A stretch of 64,000 bases of DNA from Mycolicibacterium sp. BiH015 (GTDB lineage: Bacteria > Actinomycetota > Actinomycetes > Mycobacteriales > Mycobacteriaceae), in contig NZ_JAQGCZ010000014.1 of assembly GCF_027706845.1 (NCBI RefSeq), positions 62,001-126,000 of the forward strand, written 5' to 3'. Below are positions 53,135 through 62,161 of the stretch, one piece after another. The notes beneath the pieces were generated by a model. It worked only from the letters and a program-made list of their open reading frames with translations. It had not been told where the DNA came from and did no database searches. Position numbers and translations under genes: made by a program. Positions within the stretch are counted from its first letter, which is position 1, and every line of letters begins with the position of its first letter.

Positions 53135-53563
53135 CTACTCCGCGACGATCGAATCCCCCTCCACGCGAATCGCCACCGGCTCCAACGGCTTGCTGGCAGG
53201 TCCGTTCACGACCGCGCCGTCGAGGCTGAACTTGCTACCGTGGCACGGGCAGTTGATCGTGCCGTCGGCGACCTCGTTGAGCAGGCAGCCCGTGTGTGTG
53301 CAGACCGCCGAAAATCCTTTGAAATCTCCGGCGGCGGCCTGGGTCAACACCACCTCGCCGACGATGACCCCGGAGCCGACGGGCACCTCCGCCGTGGTGG
53401 CGAGCGCCTCGCCCGCCGGCTTCGACGATTTCGGCGCCGACGACCCGTCCGCAGACGTCTCGGGAGCCGACGACTCCGAACCACTCGAGCACGCCGCGAC
53501 CGCAGCCGCCGCCAAGCCGATTCCCGCGCCCGCGAGCACCGTCTTCCTGGGAACTACCACCAT
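53135..53563 (-). CDS. Rieske 2Fe-2S lipoprotein
   Basis: 142 residues. The N-terminus (VPRKTVLAGAGIGLAAAAVAAC) is a lipoprotein signal with the lipobox Cys at about residue 25. A Ser/Ala/Pro-rich linker follows, then a small Rieske domain with CTHTGC and CPCHGSKFS giving the Cys-His pairs of the cluster. It is therefore a membrane-anchored electron carrier on the outer face. No twin-arginine is present, which is unusual for a cofactor protein that would fold before export. AGAGGTG precedes ATG 53563. Its redox partner is unknown. Confidence 0.85.
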   Translation of the reverse strand: MVVVPRKTVLAGAGIGLAAAAVAACSSGSESSAPETSADGSSAPKSSKPAGEALATTAEVPVGSGVIVGEVVLTQAAAGDFKGFSAVCTHTGCLLNEVADGTINCPCHGSKFSLDGAVVNGPASKPLEPVAIRVEGDSIVAE

Positions 53564-53625
53564 GCCGATCACACCTCTTTCGTCGAGCCCACCGCCGGAG
53601 GGCTGTTCCGGCAGCACGTTCCGTG

Positions 53626-55383
53626 TCAGCCGGGCAGGACCGGCAGCGCGCCGGCAGCCATCAGCGGGCGCACTTCGACCCAACCCGGGTCTTCGGCTGC
53701 CGAGCCGGACAGCTGCACCACACCCCGCCCGTCGGCGACGTACACCGCCGAAGGGTTGGCGGCGACCGTCTTCACAGGCATCAGCAGGTTGCGACTGGGC
53801 CCGTCGGAGTTGACCCCGTCGAGATTGACGTACGACACCGGATGCTGCGGATCGGTGCGGGTCACCACGATGTCGTCGCCGGTCCGCCACGACAGCGACA
53901 CCGCCGTCTCACCGAGGCCGTAGCCGAGTCGACGCGGATACGTCAGCGCGAAGCCGCCATTCGGGGTCTGCTCGATGCCGGCGAGGATCACCTTGCCGTC
54001 GATGACCATGGCCGCGCGCGTGCCGTCGCGCGACAGCTGCAACTCGGCGATGGTGCCGGGGAAGCGGGTCAGGACGGCAGTGGCATCGACGGGGATGCGG
54101 GCGGGCTGTCCGGACGCGTCCTGGATGACCCGCACGACGTTGTTGCCGTCGACGACGACCCAGATCGCGTCGTCGAGCGACCAGCTCGGCCGGCTCAGCA
54201 TGCGGCCGTCCATGGTTTGAGAAGCGTTGCCGCCCAACGGTCCCACCCACAGCGACGACGCCATGTCGGGGGCGCCGGGCCGCAGCGTGACGATCGAGGC
54301 GACCTCCTGGCCCGATCGCGACAGCGACGCCGCGGTCTGGCTCGGCATCTGTCCGAACGGCCCCGACACACGCGGCGCACGCTGCCCGTCGAGCCGCACC
54401 AGCGATCCGCCGACCAACGCGTGCAGCCCTGCCGCCGCGCCGTCGAGGGCGCCCGGGTCGGTCGCCGCTACATCGCCGGTGTCCCAGCCCTCGGCGAAAC
54501 GGTCGTCGAGCGCGGCACCGTCGGCGTTGATCACGTACGGACCGTTGATCCCTGACCGCGACAGCGTCCAGATGAGCTGCGCGGCAAGCAATTGTCTGCT
54601 GTGCGGATCGGTCGTCGACAGGTTCTCCAGGTCGATCCGAGCGCCGCCGTACCCGCGGCCGATGCCGGTCTTGCCGCCGTCGGCGCGTGTCACCGGGCCG
54701 CGCAGCCGCAGTGGCGGGCCCAGCAGATTGCGCACCGTCTTGTCCATCTCCGGGCGCGGCCCCGCGATCAGCTTGCTGACCAATTCGGTGGCCAGCTGGT
54801 CGGGTTCGGACACCGCGACATAGCGCGGATCGGGCACAACCGTCTTGCCGGTGGGGTCGGCGAAGTACAGCGTGTGCCGTTTGTAGGTGGCCTGAAACTG
54901 CTGCCAGTCCAGGAAGACACCGTTGGGCAGCCGGTCGATTCGCCAGCCGCCGGTCGTCTTCACCAGCTCGATCGGGCCGGGGTCGGGCAGGGCGCCGGCG
55001 CCGGTCTCGAACACGCCCATGTCCGAAAGCGACCCGAGGATGTCGGCGCGCATGGTGACCGAAACCCGTTCGGGTGAGCGGGTCTCGACGAACACCACGT
55101 TGTCGATCAGCAGTGCGCTACCGGCGTCGTCCCAGGAACTCGACGCCGATTCGGTCAGGAACTGCCGCGCGGCGAGATGCCGGTTCGCGGGATCGGCGGT
55201 GGCCTTGAGGAATTCGCGCAGGAGGACGTCGGGGTCCATGCCCGGTGTCGGCTTGGGCAGACTGGGCGGCGCGGGTCGGTCGACGGTGCCGATCGCCTGC
55301 GGCGAAGAGGAACTGGGGACGCCGGCACAGCCGGCCAGGACGAGCACCAGCGCGCTGAGCAGCGCCGCGAGCGAGCGTGTCAC
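53626..55383 (-). CDS. lpqB: LpqB, lipoprotein of the MtrAB system
   Basis: 585 residues with a lipoprotein signal ending LVLAGCAG (Cys19), a GerMN-type domain in the first half (ELVKTTGGWRIDRLP, YFADPTGKTVVPDPRYV) and a beta-propeller-like C-terminal half. LpqB binds the extracellular part of MtrB and tunes its signalling; the orthologue is Rv3244c. Its GTG overlaps the mtrB stop (GTGA), so it is coupled to mtrB. A hypothetical or Rieske gene follows downstream. Confidence 0.95.
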   Translation of the reverse strand: MTRSLAALLSALVLVLAGCAGVPSSSSPQAIGTVDRPAPPSLPKPTPGMDPDVLLREFLKATADPANRHLAARQFLTESASSSWDDAGSALLIDNVVFVETRSPERVSVTMRADILGSLSDMGVFETGAGALPDPGPIELVKTTGGWRIDRLPNGVFLDWQQFQATYKRHTLYFADPTGKTVVPDPRYVAVSEPDQLATELVSKLIAGPRPEMDKTVRNLLGPPLRLRGPVTRADGGKTGIGRGYGGARIDLENLSTTDPHSRQLLAAQLIWTLSRSGINGPYVINADGAALDDRFAEGWDTGDVAATDPGALDGAAAGLHALVGGSLVRLDGQRAPRVSGPFGQMPSQTAASLSRSGQEVASIVTLRPGAPDMASSLWVGPLGGNASQTMDGRMLSRPSWSLDDAIWVVVDGNNVVRVIQDASGQPARIPVDATAVLTRFPGTIAELQLSRDGTRAAMVIDGKVILAGIEQTPNGGFALTYPRRLGYGLGETAVSLSWRTGDDIVVTRTDPQHPVSYVNLDGVNSDGPSRNLLMPVKTVAANPSAVYVADGRGVVQLSGSAAEDPGWVEVRPLMAAGALPVLPG

Positions 55384-57026
55384 ACGCTTTCCCCTGCCGG
55401 CTCGCGAACCCGGCGACCGGCCGGCGCGCCTGAACGTTCGATCGGCTTCACCGGCAGCGGGCTGCTCGTCACCTTGTGCCCGCGCACCAGCGGAAGCGTC
55501 AACCGGAAGCAGGCGCCCTTGCCCGGTTCCCCCCAGGCTTCGAGCCGACCCTGGTGCAGCCGGGCGTCCTCGATGCTGATGGCCAGACCCAGGCCGGTGC
55601 CGCCGGAACGTCGCACGCGCGACGGGTCGGCGCGCCAGAACCTGCTGAACACCAGCTTCTCCTCGCCCGGACGCAGGCCGACGCCGTAGTCGCGCACGGT
55701 GACCGCGACGGTGTCGACGTCGGCGGCCATCCGGATCCGCACCGGCTTGTGCTCGGCGTGGTCGATGGCGTTGGCGATGAGGTTGCGCAGGATCCGCTCG
55801 ACGCGGCGCGGGTCCACTTCGGCGATGACGTCCTCGGCGGGCACGTCGACGATCATCTCCACATTCGCCGCGTCGGCGAGGTGCCCGACATTGTCCAGCG
55901 CGCTCTGCACGATCGACCGCAGATCGACTGCCTCAACGGCCAGTTCGGCGACGCCGGCGTCGTGGCGCGAGATCTCCAGCAGATCGTTGAGCAGGGACTC
56001 GAAGCGGTCGAGTTCGTTGACCATCAGCTCGGTCGAACGCTGCAGCGCGGGGTCGAGGTCCTCGGCATGGTCGTGGATCAGGTCCGCGGCCATCCGCACG
56101 GTCGTCAGCGGCGTCCGCAGCTCGTGGCTGACGTCGGAGGTGAAGCGCCGCTGCAGGTTTCCGAACTCTTCGAGCTGGGTGATCTGACGCTGCAGGCTTT
56201 CGGCCATGTCGTTGAACGACACGGCCAGCCGGGCCATGTCGTCCTCGCCGCGCACCGGCATGCGCTCGGACAGGTGGCCTTCGGCGAAACGCTCGGCGAT
56301 CCGCGACGCGGAGCGCACCGGCAGCACGATCTGCCGGGCGACGAGCAGGGCGATGGCGGCGAGCAAACCGAGTAGCACCACCCCACCGGTGGCCATCGTC
56401 CCGCGCACCAGCGCGATCGTCGAGTCTTCGTTGTTGAGCGGGAAGATCAGGTAGAGCTCAAGATTCGTGACCGGGGACGAGGTCGGGCTGCCGATGATGA
56501 GGGCGGGCCCGGAGAACCCGTCGGTGTGCACGGTGGCGTACTGGTAGCTGACCTGGCCGGCTTTGACGAACTCGCGCAACGTGTTCGGGACTTGATCGAT
56601 CGGCCCTGCCGCGGTGGCCGCGCGGGGTCCGTCGCCGGGGACGACGAGCACCGCGTCGAACGTGCCTGCCAGCACCGGTCCGCTGTCGGCCTTGCGGTCG
56701 ATCAGGGTGTTGCGCGCCAACTGCAGGCTGCTGTCGAGCGAGCGGGTTTCCTCACCGCCGACGATGCCGCTGACGGTGGTGCGGGCCCGCTCGATCTCTT
56801 CGGTGGCGGCGCCGACCTTGACTTCGAGGATGCGGTCGGTGATCTGGCTGGTCAGCACGAAACCCAGGACCATGATGACGACCAACGACAGACCGAGGGT
56901 GAGCGTGACGACGCGCAGCTGCAGCGACCGCCGCCACGCAAGGCTCAACGCACGGCCAAGCGCACCCAAGCCGCGGATCAGCGGTGCTGATCGACGGTGG
57001 ATGCGCCGCCTCGAACCGAAGATCAT
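55380..57026 (-). CDS. mtrB: MtrB sensor histidine kinase
   Basis: 548 residues: two membrane helices (about 36-58 and 210-232) flank an extracellular sensor domain. Then come a HAMP domain, the HisKA motif FTSDVSHELRTPLTTVRM with His301, and an ATPase domain with N box RNLIANAIDHAEH and G boxes VRDYGVGL and GGTGLGLAISIEDARL. It controls MtrA, and through it cell division and cell-wall genes. It starts 10 bases after the mtrA stop and overlaps lpqB. The orthologue is Rv3245c. Confidence 0.96.
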   Translation of the reverse strand: MIFGSRRRIHRRSAPLIRGLGALGRALSLAWRRSLQLRVVTLTLGLSLVVIMVLGFVLTSQITDRILEVKVGAATEEIERARTTVSGIVGGEETRSLDSSLQLARNTLIDRKADSGPVLAGTFDAVLVVPGDGPRAATAAGPIDQVPNTLREFVKAGQVSYQYATVHTDGFSGPALIIGSPTSSPVTNLELYLIFPLNNEDSTIALVRGTMATGGVVLLGLLAAIALLVARQIVLPVRSASRIAERFAEGHLSERMPVRGEDDMARLAVSFNDMAESLQRQITQLEEFGNLQRRFTSDVSHELRTPLTTVRMAADLIHDHAEDLDPALQRSTELMVNELDRFESLLNDLLEISRHDAGVAELAVEAVDLRSIVQSALDNVGHLADAANVEMIVDVPAEDVIAEVDPRRVERILRNLIANAIDHAEHKPVRIRMAADVDTVAVTVRDYGVGLRPGEEKLVFSRFWRADPSRVRRSGGTGLGLAISIEDARLHQGRLEAWGEPGKGACFRLTLPLVRGHKVTSSPLPVKPIERSGAPAGRRVREPAGESV

Positions 57027-57036
57027 CCGCCAGTGC

Positions 57037-57723
57037 CTATGGGGGTCCGGCCTTGTATCCCACTCCTCGAACGGTCAGCACCACCTGCGGGTTCTCCGGG
57101 TCCTTCTCGACCTTGGCCCGCAGACGCTGGACATGCACGTTCACCAAACGGGTGTCGGCGGGGTGGCGATAACCCCACACCTGTTCGAGCAGCACATCAC
57201 GAGTAAACACCTGGCGCGGTTTGCGTGCCAGCGCCACCAGCAGGTCGAACTCCAGCGGCGTGAGTGAGATCTGCTCGCCCTGGCGGGTGACCTTGTGCGC
57301 CGGGACGTCGATGTCGACGTCGGCGATCGAGAGCAGTTCGGCGGGTTCGTCCTCGTTGCGGCGCAACCGGGCGCGCACACGGGCGACGAGCTCCTTGGGC
57401 TTGAACGGCTTCATGACGTAGTCGTCGGCGCCGGACTCCAGGCCGAGCACCACGTCCACGGTGTCGGTCTTGGCGGTCAGCATGACGATCGGCACACCCG
57501 AGTCGGCGCGCAGCACACGGCACACGTCGATGCCGTTCATGCCGGGCAGCATGAGGTCCAGCAGGACCAGATCGGGTCGTAGTTCGCGCACGGCGGTCAG
57601 CGCCTGGGTGCCGTCACCGATGACCGCGGTGTCGAAACCCTCCCCCCGCAGCACGATGGTGAGCATCTCGGCGAGCGAAGGGTCGTCGTCGACTACCAGG
57701 ATCCTTTGCCTCATGGTGTCCAT
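57037..57723 (-). CDS. mtrA: MtrA response regulator
   Basis: 228 residues of an OmpR-type regulator. The receiver domain has the acidic pocket VVDDD (about 10-14), phosphoacceptor Asp56 (LVLLDLMLPG) and conserved Lys (VMKPFKPKELV). The winged-helix domain ends VNVHVQRLRAKVEKDPENPQVVLTVRGVGYKAG. It is almost identical to the M. tuberculosis protein, including length. It is essential in M. tuberculosis and controls dnaA, ripA, rpfB and other targets. First gene of mtrA-mtrB-lpqB. Confidence 0.97.
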   Translation of the reverse strand: MDTMRQRILVVDDDPSLAEMLTIVLRGEGFDTAVIGDGTQALTAVRELRPDLVLLDLMLPGMNGIDVCRVLRADSGVPIVMLTAKTDTVDVVLGLESGADDYVMKPFKPKELVARVRARLRRNEDEPAELLSIADVDIDVPAHKVTRQGEQISLTPLEFDLLVALARKPRQVFTRDVLLEQVWGYRHPADTRLVNVHVQRLRAKVEKDPENPQVVLTVRGVGYKAGPP

Positions 57724-57810
57724 GGTGTCACCAGATGGCGATAAACCGCCGCTACCACACTGGGCGTTTTGCGTCTTTACCGGTATTCGTTGCGAATTAG
57801 CCCGGCGGAT

Positions 57811-58470
57811 CTAGCCGTGGGCCTCGATGACGTCGCGCTGTTCGGCGACCGACTGGATCACCTCGTAGCCGATCTGGCGGACACTGGCGATGACGGGACT
57901 TCCGCAGAGCGGCCTGTCGGCGGCGACAGTGTCGGGCACGACCCAGCCGAGGGACGAATTGCCCGCCAACGCGTCGCGGGCAGCCGCGGATTCGGCATCG
58001 CGGGCACCGCCGAGCGCGAGCACAAGCTGCTTGCGTGAGTACTGGGCCCCGTCCCCGTCCTTGACGACCGGGTTGGTCCACCAATCGTCGAACGGGATGC
58101 GTGAGCCGCTGAATATCTGCTCGCCGCTTCTCGTGCGGATGGGCACCGGCGGATACACGGCCAGCTTGGGCACGAACTCCCCCGCGCCGTGGTGGCGGCT
58201 GCGGATCCGCATCAACGTCAGGCCCGCCGTCGAGCACGTGGTCTTCGGGTTGGGCACCCCGGCGGTGTCGACCCACGTCAGTGCGTCGCGCAGACCAAGC
58301 CGCCCGATCGGCGCATCGGGGCCGTGCAGCAACGCACAGAGGTGAACTGCCAGGGACCTGGCCTCGGTATGCCGGCCCTGGTCGAAGCGCTCGCAGGCGG
58401 ACCCGATGGCCGACAGCAGGTCGTCCATCATCGGCAGCGACCCGGCCGGTGTGTGCATTGAAACGAGCAA
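57811..58470 (-). CDS. uncharacterised protein between tmk and mtrA
   Basis: I do not recognise this family. 219 residues, soluble, no signal peptide. An N-terminal helical segment (MMDDLLSAIGSACERFDQGRHTEARSLAVHLCALLHG) resembles a four-helix or TPR-like start. A beta-rich centre carries LTLMRIRSRHHGAGEFVPKLAVYPPVP and DDWWTNPVVKDGDGAQYSRKQLVLALG, and Cys residues occur at about 24, 45, 78 and 189. TTG 58470 has GAGGGGG at good spacing; ATG 58458 is an alternative. It is not present at this place in M. tuberculosis, so it is an accessory gene inside the otherwise conserved tmk-mtrA interval. Confidence 0.65.
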   Translation of the reverse strand: MLVSMHTPAGSLPMMDDLLSAIGSACERFDQGRHTEARSLAVHLCALLHGPDAPIGRLGLRDALTWVDTAGVPNPKTTCSTAGLTLMRIRSRHHGAGEFVPKLAVYPPVPIRTRSGEQIFSGSRIPFDDWWTNPVVKDGDGAQYSRKQLVLALGGARDAESAAARDALAGNSSLGWVVPDTVAADRPLCGSPVIASVRQIGYEVIQSVAEQRDVIEAHG

Positions 58471-58527
58471 CGAATCCCCCTCGTCGTAACCCGTCGCCGA
58501 TGCGACGTCCCCCTACGGCCGGAGCTT

Positions 58528-58546
58528 AACTGCCCGTCCGGCAGTT
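58528..58546. terminator. hairpin after tmk
   Basis: AACTGCC (58528-58534) and GGCAGTT (58540-58546) form a 7-bp stem with a five-base loop, seven bases past the tmk stop on the minus strand. Confidence 0.5.
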
Positions 58547-58553
58547 CGCTCGG

Positions 58554-59186
58554 CTACGGAACTTTCAGCTGACGGGCCAGCTCGGCCGCGTCGACCTCGG
58601 GCGGGACCACCGCCCACCGGCCGCCCCACTGCGCCGCCGCCAACTCGGCGTAGACCGCCCCCGTGCGGCGCTGCAGCCCGTCGTCGCGCTCGTAGGCGTC
58701 GCGGGCACGGTCTGCCTCCTCGGCGGCGCGGCTGACCGCGCGCTGCGCCGCGAGTTCGGTCGGAACGTCCAGCAGCACCTGCCAATCCGGGACGGGTAGG
58801 TGCAATCGCCCGTACTCGAGGTCGCGCACCCAGGCGACGACCTCACCGTCGGCGCCCTGGTGCAGACGGGCCGCGCTGTACGCGGCGTTGGAGGCGACGT
58901 AGCGGTCCAGGATGACGGCCGAATGCATCGCCGCCAGCTGTTGGATCTCCTCGCGGGCGCCCGCGCGGTCCATCGCGAACATCACCGCCATCCCGTAGAC
59001 CGAGTCGGCAAGGTCGCCGTGCTTGCCGTGCAGGGCTTCGGCGGCGACGTCGGCGTGCACCGACACGCCGTAGCGCGGAAAGGCCAGCGTCGCGACGGAG
59101 CCGCCGTCGGCCTCGAATGCGGCACGAAGTCCATTGGTCAGAGTGCGCTTGCCTGCGCCGTCCACACCCTCGATGACGATGAGCAC
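58554..59186 (-). CDS. tmk: thymidylate kinase
   Basis: 210 residues with the P-loop GVDGAGKRTLTNGLRAAF (the usual GxxGxGKST has Arg-Thr at the end, as in mycobacteria), DRYVASNAAYSAARL as the DR(Y/H) motif, and a lid region rich in Arg (SRAAEEADRARDAYERDDGLQ). It phosphorylates dTMP to dTDP for DNA synthesis. The orthologue is Rv3247c. It is divergent from the double-hydrolase gene by 81 bases. In M. tuberculosis tmk lies directly upstream of mtrA; here one extra gene intervenes. Confidence 0.95.
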   Translation of the reverse strand: MLIVIEGVDGAGKRTLTNGLRAAFEADGGSVATLAFPRYGVSVHADVAAEALHGKHGDLADSVYGMAVMFAMDRAGAREEIQQLAAMHSAVILDRYVASNAAYSAARLHQGADGEVVAWVRDLEYGRLHLPVPDWQVLLDVPTELAAQRAVSRAAEEADRARDAYERDDGLQRRTGAVYAELAAAQWGGRWAVVPPEVDAAELARQLKVP

Positions 59187-59231
59187 CCGGCGAGCCTAAT
59201 CCAGCCGCGTCGGCGGGCCTCAGGCAAAACT

Positions 59232-59260
59232 TTGACTGTCGTCACAGCGCGGCGCATAGT
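59232..59260 (+). promoter_or_regulatory. sigma-A-like promoter of the double-hydrolase gene, leaderless
   Basis: TTGACT (59232-59237) and CATAGT (59255-59260) with a 17-base spacer. A start seven or eight bases on would fall on the A of ATG 59268, giving a leaderless mRNA, which is common in mycobacteria. Confidence 0.6.
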
Positions 59261-59267
59261 TCTCAAA

Positions 59268-61706
59268 ATGCGGGGGTGTCAGAGGTTGGGCAAAGGTGCC
59301 GATTTTGCCGTGGCGGCGGGGGTGGGCGCGGCGGTCTTCATGGGGTGGGGCTGCGCGGTGGCGTCCGCCGACGACTCCGGACAGGCCGACTCGTCCGAGC
59401 AGCGCGACGCGGGTCCGGTGCGCGAGAAGCACGCCGTCGACCGTGGCGACGGCGGTTCCGACGCCCGGGACGACGACGCTGCCGAGAGCGAGGGAGCCCA
59501 GGACGTCACCGACGACGAGGTGACCGCGGATGAGGGCGTCTCCGAAGCGGAGGTGACCGAGGACGCCGAACAGGAGAAGCGCAGCGACGCCACCGTCGTC
59601 GACCTCGACGACGACGCACCCGAGCCGGCCGTACAGCAGCCCGAGGAGCCCGAACCCGAGCCCGAGCCCGCGCCCGCCGTCGTCGCGCACGTGGTGACCG
59701 CGACGGCCGCGCCGCGGCGCGAACTCGGCACCGAGACCGCGACAACCGCCGCCCACGTGACGCAGAACGCGGTCGTCTACACCGACGAGCCGAGCTTCGT
59801 CGATCAGGTCATCGTCGCGAGTCTGTATGTGATGCGCGGCATCTCCAGCTTCATCGGTGTCGACATCTACGGCCTCATCGGCAAGGTGCTGGAGAACGAC
59901 GATCCGCCGTGGTTCGTCAGGGGCGGTCTCGACGTTCGGCGCACGGAGTTCGAGGCGTCCGAGGACAGCACGTGGGACGTGTGGGAGTTCCGTCCGCCGA
60001 ATCCGACGGGCAAGACGGTCATCGCCGTGCACGGCGGCGGGTTCATCGTCGAACCACTTGTCACCCATTGGCTTTCGTACGCCAACATGGCGCGCGAGAC
60101 CGGAGCGACGGTGATCGTGCCGATGTACCCGCTTGCCAAGACCGACGCCGGCACGGCCGTCACGGTCGTCCCCGCGATGGCGGATTTCCTCTCCGACCAG
60201 ATCGCCGCCTACGGCGCGGAGAACGTCAGCATCTACTCGGATTCGGCGGGGCCCACCCTGGCGATGGCCGCGGTGCGTGAGCTGGTTCTCGACGGCAAGC
60301 CGGTGCCTGCGAGCATGGTGCTGCTGTCGTTCGCGCCCGACCTGTCGCTGTCGAACCCGGACATCTACGACATAGACGACCCGATCATCGATGTGCGCAA
60401 CCTCGATTTCTATACCCGCGAAAACCATTGGGGCGACGGCCTCGACCCGAAGGATCCGTTGCTGAGCCCGCTGTTCTTCGAAGACGAGGTACTGGCGGCA
60501 CTGCCACCGACGACCATCTACGTCGGCGAGCTCGAGTACCTGCTGCCGGACACACTGCTGCTGCACGACAAGTGGTCGGGCGCCGGCGGCATCGTCTCCA
60601 CCGTGATCGGCACAGGTCAGTTCCACGACTGGGCGCTCGGCGGACTCTCCTTCAACTCGGCGGGACCGAAGGTTCGGCAGGACATCTACCGTCAGCTGGC
60701 ACTCAATGATGTTGCGCCAGGGCCGAAGACGATCACGACCGACCCGCCGACCTACAGCGACCGGCTCGTCGCGGACATCCTGCGCACCCTGCGATGGCTC
60801 AACGAGGAGACGGGCATCAAGCTGCTCAGCGGGTTCGCCTCGGGTGCCACCTACGACTCGCCGCCGCGGCTGCTGACCCTGGGCCTCGACGTCACCGAAC
60901 GCGAGTACAACGGCTGGACGGTATGGGAGCTGGCGTCACCCGAGCCGACGGGCGAGGTGGTGGTCGCGTTGCACGGCGGCGGTTTCGCCACGGAAGCCAA
61001 TGTGCTGCAGTGGTCCGACTACGCGCAGATGGTGCGGGACACGGGCGCGACCGTCCTCGTGCCGATCTATCCGCTGGCTCCGCCGAAAGGCACCGGCACC
61101 GTGACCACGCTGGTACCGCCGATGGCCGACTACCTGTCGATGCTGATCGATGAGCACGGCGTGGACAACGTCAGCCTGTACGGGGACTCATCCGGCGGCT
61201 CCTACGCCGTGCTGGTGGTCCAGGAGATGCTGCGCCGCTGCCGATCCGATGTGCAGTGCGTGATTTCGGAGGCCCAGCCGTCACGGATGGTCCTGGTCTC
61301 CCCCGCCCTCCACATCACGCTGTCGGGCCCGGAGATCGACGCGATCGACGATCCGGTCCTGCCCCGCAACAAGCCCGGCGAAGGTCCGCGCTACAACGGT
61401 GACCTGGACCTGAACGACCCGCTGGTGAACCCGTTTTCGAGCGCAGACCTGACCGGCCTGCCACCGACGGCGATCTACATCGGCACGCAGGAGAAGCTGT
61501 ATCCGGGTGCTCTCGCGTTCCGCGACAAGTTGCTGTCTCAGGATCCTGCCGCCGACCTGACGGTCATCATCGGTGACGGGCAGTTGCACGGCTGGGCGCT
61601 GGGCGGCATCGTCGTGAACTCGCAGGCGCAGCTCTGGCGGCCCAACGTGTACCGGCAGCTGGGCCTGCTGCCGACCGACCGGCATGTCACGCTGCAGGTT
61701 GCCTAG
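59268..61706 (+). CDS. large exported protein with two tandem alpha/beta-hydrolase domains
   Basis: 812 residues. A signal peptide (GADFAVAAGVGAAVFMGWGCAVASA, cleavage near 34) is followed by about 100 acidic, disordered residues with Glu-Pro repeats (about 35-140). Two homologous alpha/beta-hydrolase_3 domains follow (about 215-485 and 530-812). Domain 2 has HGGG (569-572), the nucleophile elbow GDSSGG with Ser641, and a late LHGWALGG histidine. Domain 1 keeps HGGG (255-258) and FHDWALGG, but its elbow is SDSAGP (Ser326), missing both flanking glycines. It is probably a cell-envelope lipase or esterase with one weakened domain. The substrate is unknown. Its stop overlaps the convergent lipoprotein gene by four bases. 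Confidence 0.82.
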   Translation: MRGCQRLGKGADFAVAAGVGAAVFMGWGCAVASADDSGQADSSEQRDAGPVREKHAVDRGDGGSDARDDDAAESEGAQDVTDDEVTADEGVSEAEVTEDAEQEKRSDATVVDLDDDAPEPAVQQPEEPEPEPEPAPAVVAHVVTATAAPRRELGTETATTAAHVTQNAVVYTDEPSFVDQVIVASLYVMRGISSFIGVDIYGLIGKVLENDDPPWFVRGGLDVRRTEFEASEDSTWDVWEFRPPNPTGKTVIAVHGGGFIVEPLVTHWLSYANMARETGATVIVPMYPLAKTDAGTAVTVVPAMADFLSDQIAAYGAENVSIYSDSAGPTLAMAAVRELVLDGKPVPASMVLLSFAPDLSLSNPDIYDIDDPIIDVRNLDFYTRENHWGDGLDPKDPLLSPLFFEDEVLAALPPTTIYVGELEYLLPDTLLLHDKWSGAGGIVSTVIGTGQFHDWALGGLSFNSAGPKVRQDIYRQLALNDVAPGPKTITTDPPTYSDRLVADILRTLRWLNEETGIKLLSGFASGATYDSPPRLLTLGLDVTEREYNGWTVWELASPEPTGEVVVALHGGGFATEANVLQWSDYAQMVRDTGATVLVPIYPLAPPKGTGTVTTLVPPMADYLSMLIDEHGVDNVSLYGDSSGGSYAVLVVQEMLRRCRSDVQCVISEAQPSRMVLVSPALHITLSGPEIDAIDDPVLPRNKPGEGPRYNGDLDLNDPLVNPFSSADLTGLPPTAIYIGTQEKLYPGALAFRDKLLSQDPAADLTVIIGDGQLHGWALGGIVVNSQAQLWRPNVYRQLGLLPTDRHVTLQVA

Positions 61707-62161
61707 TCCCCGACTGCGTTGAGCACCAACAGGTTTCGGGCATCGTCCAGATAGCCGGTCGCCGCCCACCCCGGCGTGCTCAACGCTCCGTTCAACGCCG
61801 TGCCGGTCACGAACGGTCCGCCCGACACCTCAGCGCGAACCTCCTCGGCAACCTCGGGGGTGGAAACGTGAGTGGCGGGCGCGAGGTCGGCGAGCGCGCG
61901 TGCGGTCTGCGGTTGCAGTGTGATGACGGCGTCGATCCAGTACGTCGTCGGCCCTGGGACGCGCGGGTCGGCGTTGTTCCACGTCACCCAGGTGGCCGAA
62001 ACCGGTGTGCCGATCGCGGGAAACCGGCTCGTCAACGGCTCTGTGTCGGTGCGGAGTTCACGCTCGGCCTGCTCCACCGACGACGGTGAGCAGGCTGCCA
62101 GCACACCGCACAGCAGCAGTGCGGCGAGCCGTTCAGCCCGCGACGCTGGATTGCAGGACAA
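61703..62161 (-). CDS. lipoprotein, paralogue of the upstream lipoprotein
   Basis: 152 residues with a lipoprotein signal peptide (lipobox LAAC, Cys24). The mature part has DTEPLTSRFPAIGTPVSATWVTWNN, TYWIDAVITLQPQTARAL and GPFVTGTALNGAL. The same pattern appears in the gene just upstream, so the two arose by duplication. TTG 62161 is the only reasonable start before the signal peptide and overlaps the upstream gene by 29 bases. I do not recognise a named family; role at the cell envelope unknown. Confidence 0.75.
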   Translation of the reverse strand: MSCNPASRAERLAALLLCGVLAACSPSSVEQAERELRTDTEPLTSRFPAIGTPVSATWVTWNNADPRVPGPTTYWIDAVITLQPQTARALADLAPATHVSTPEVAEEVRAEVSGGPFVTGTALNGALSTPGWAATGYLDDARNLLVLNAVGD

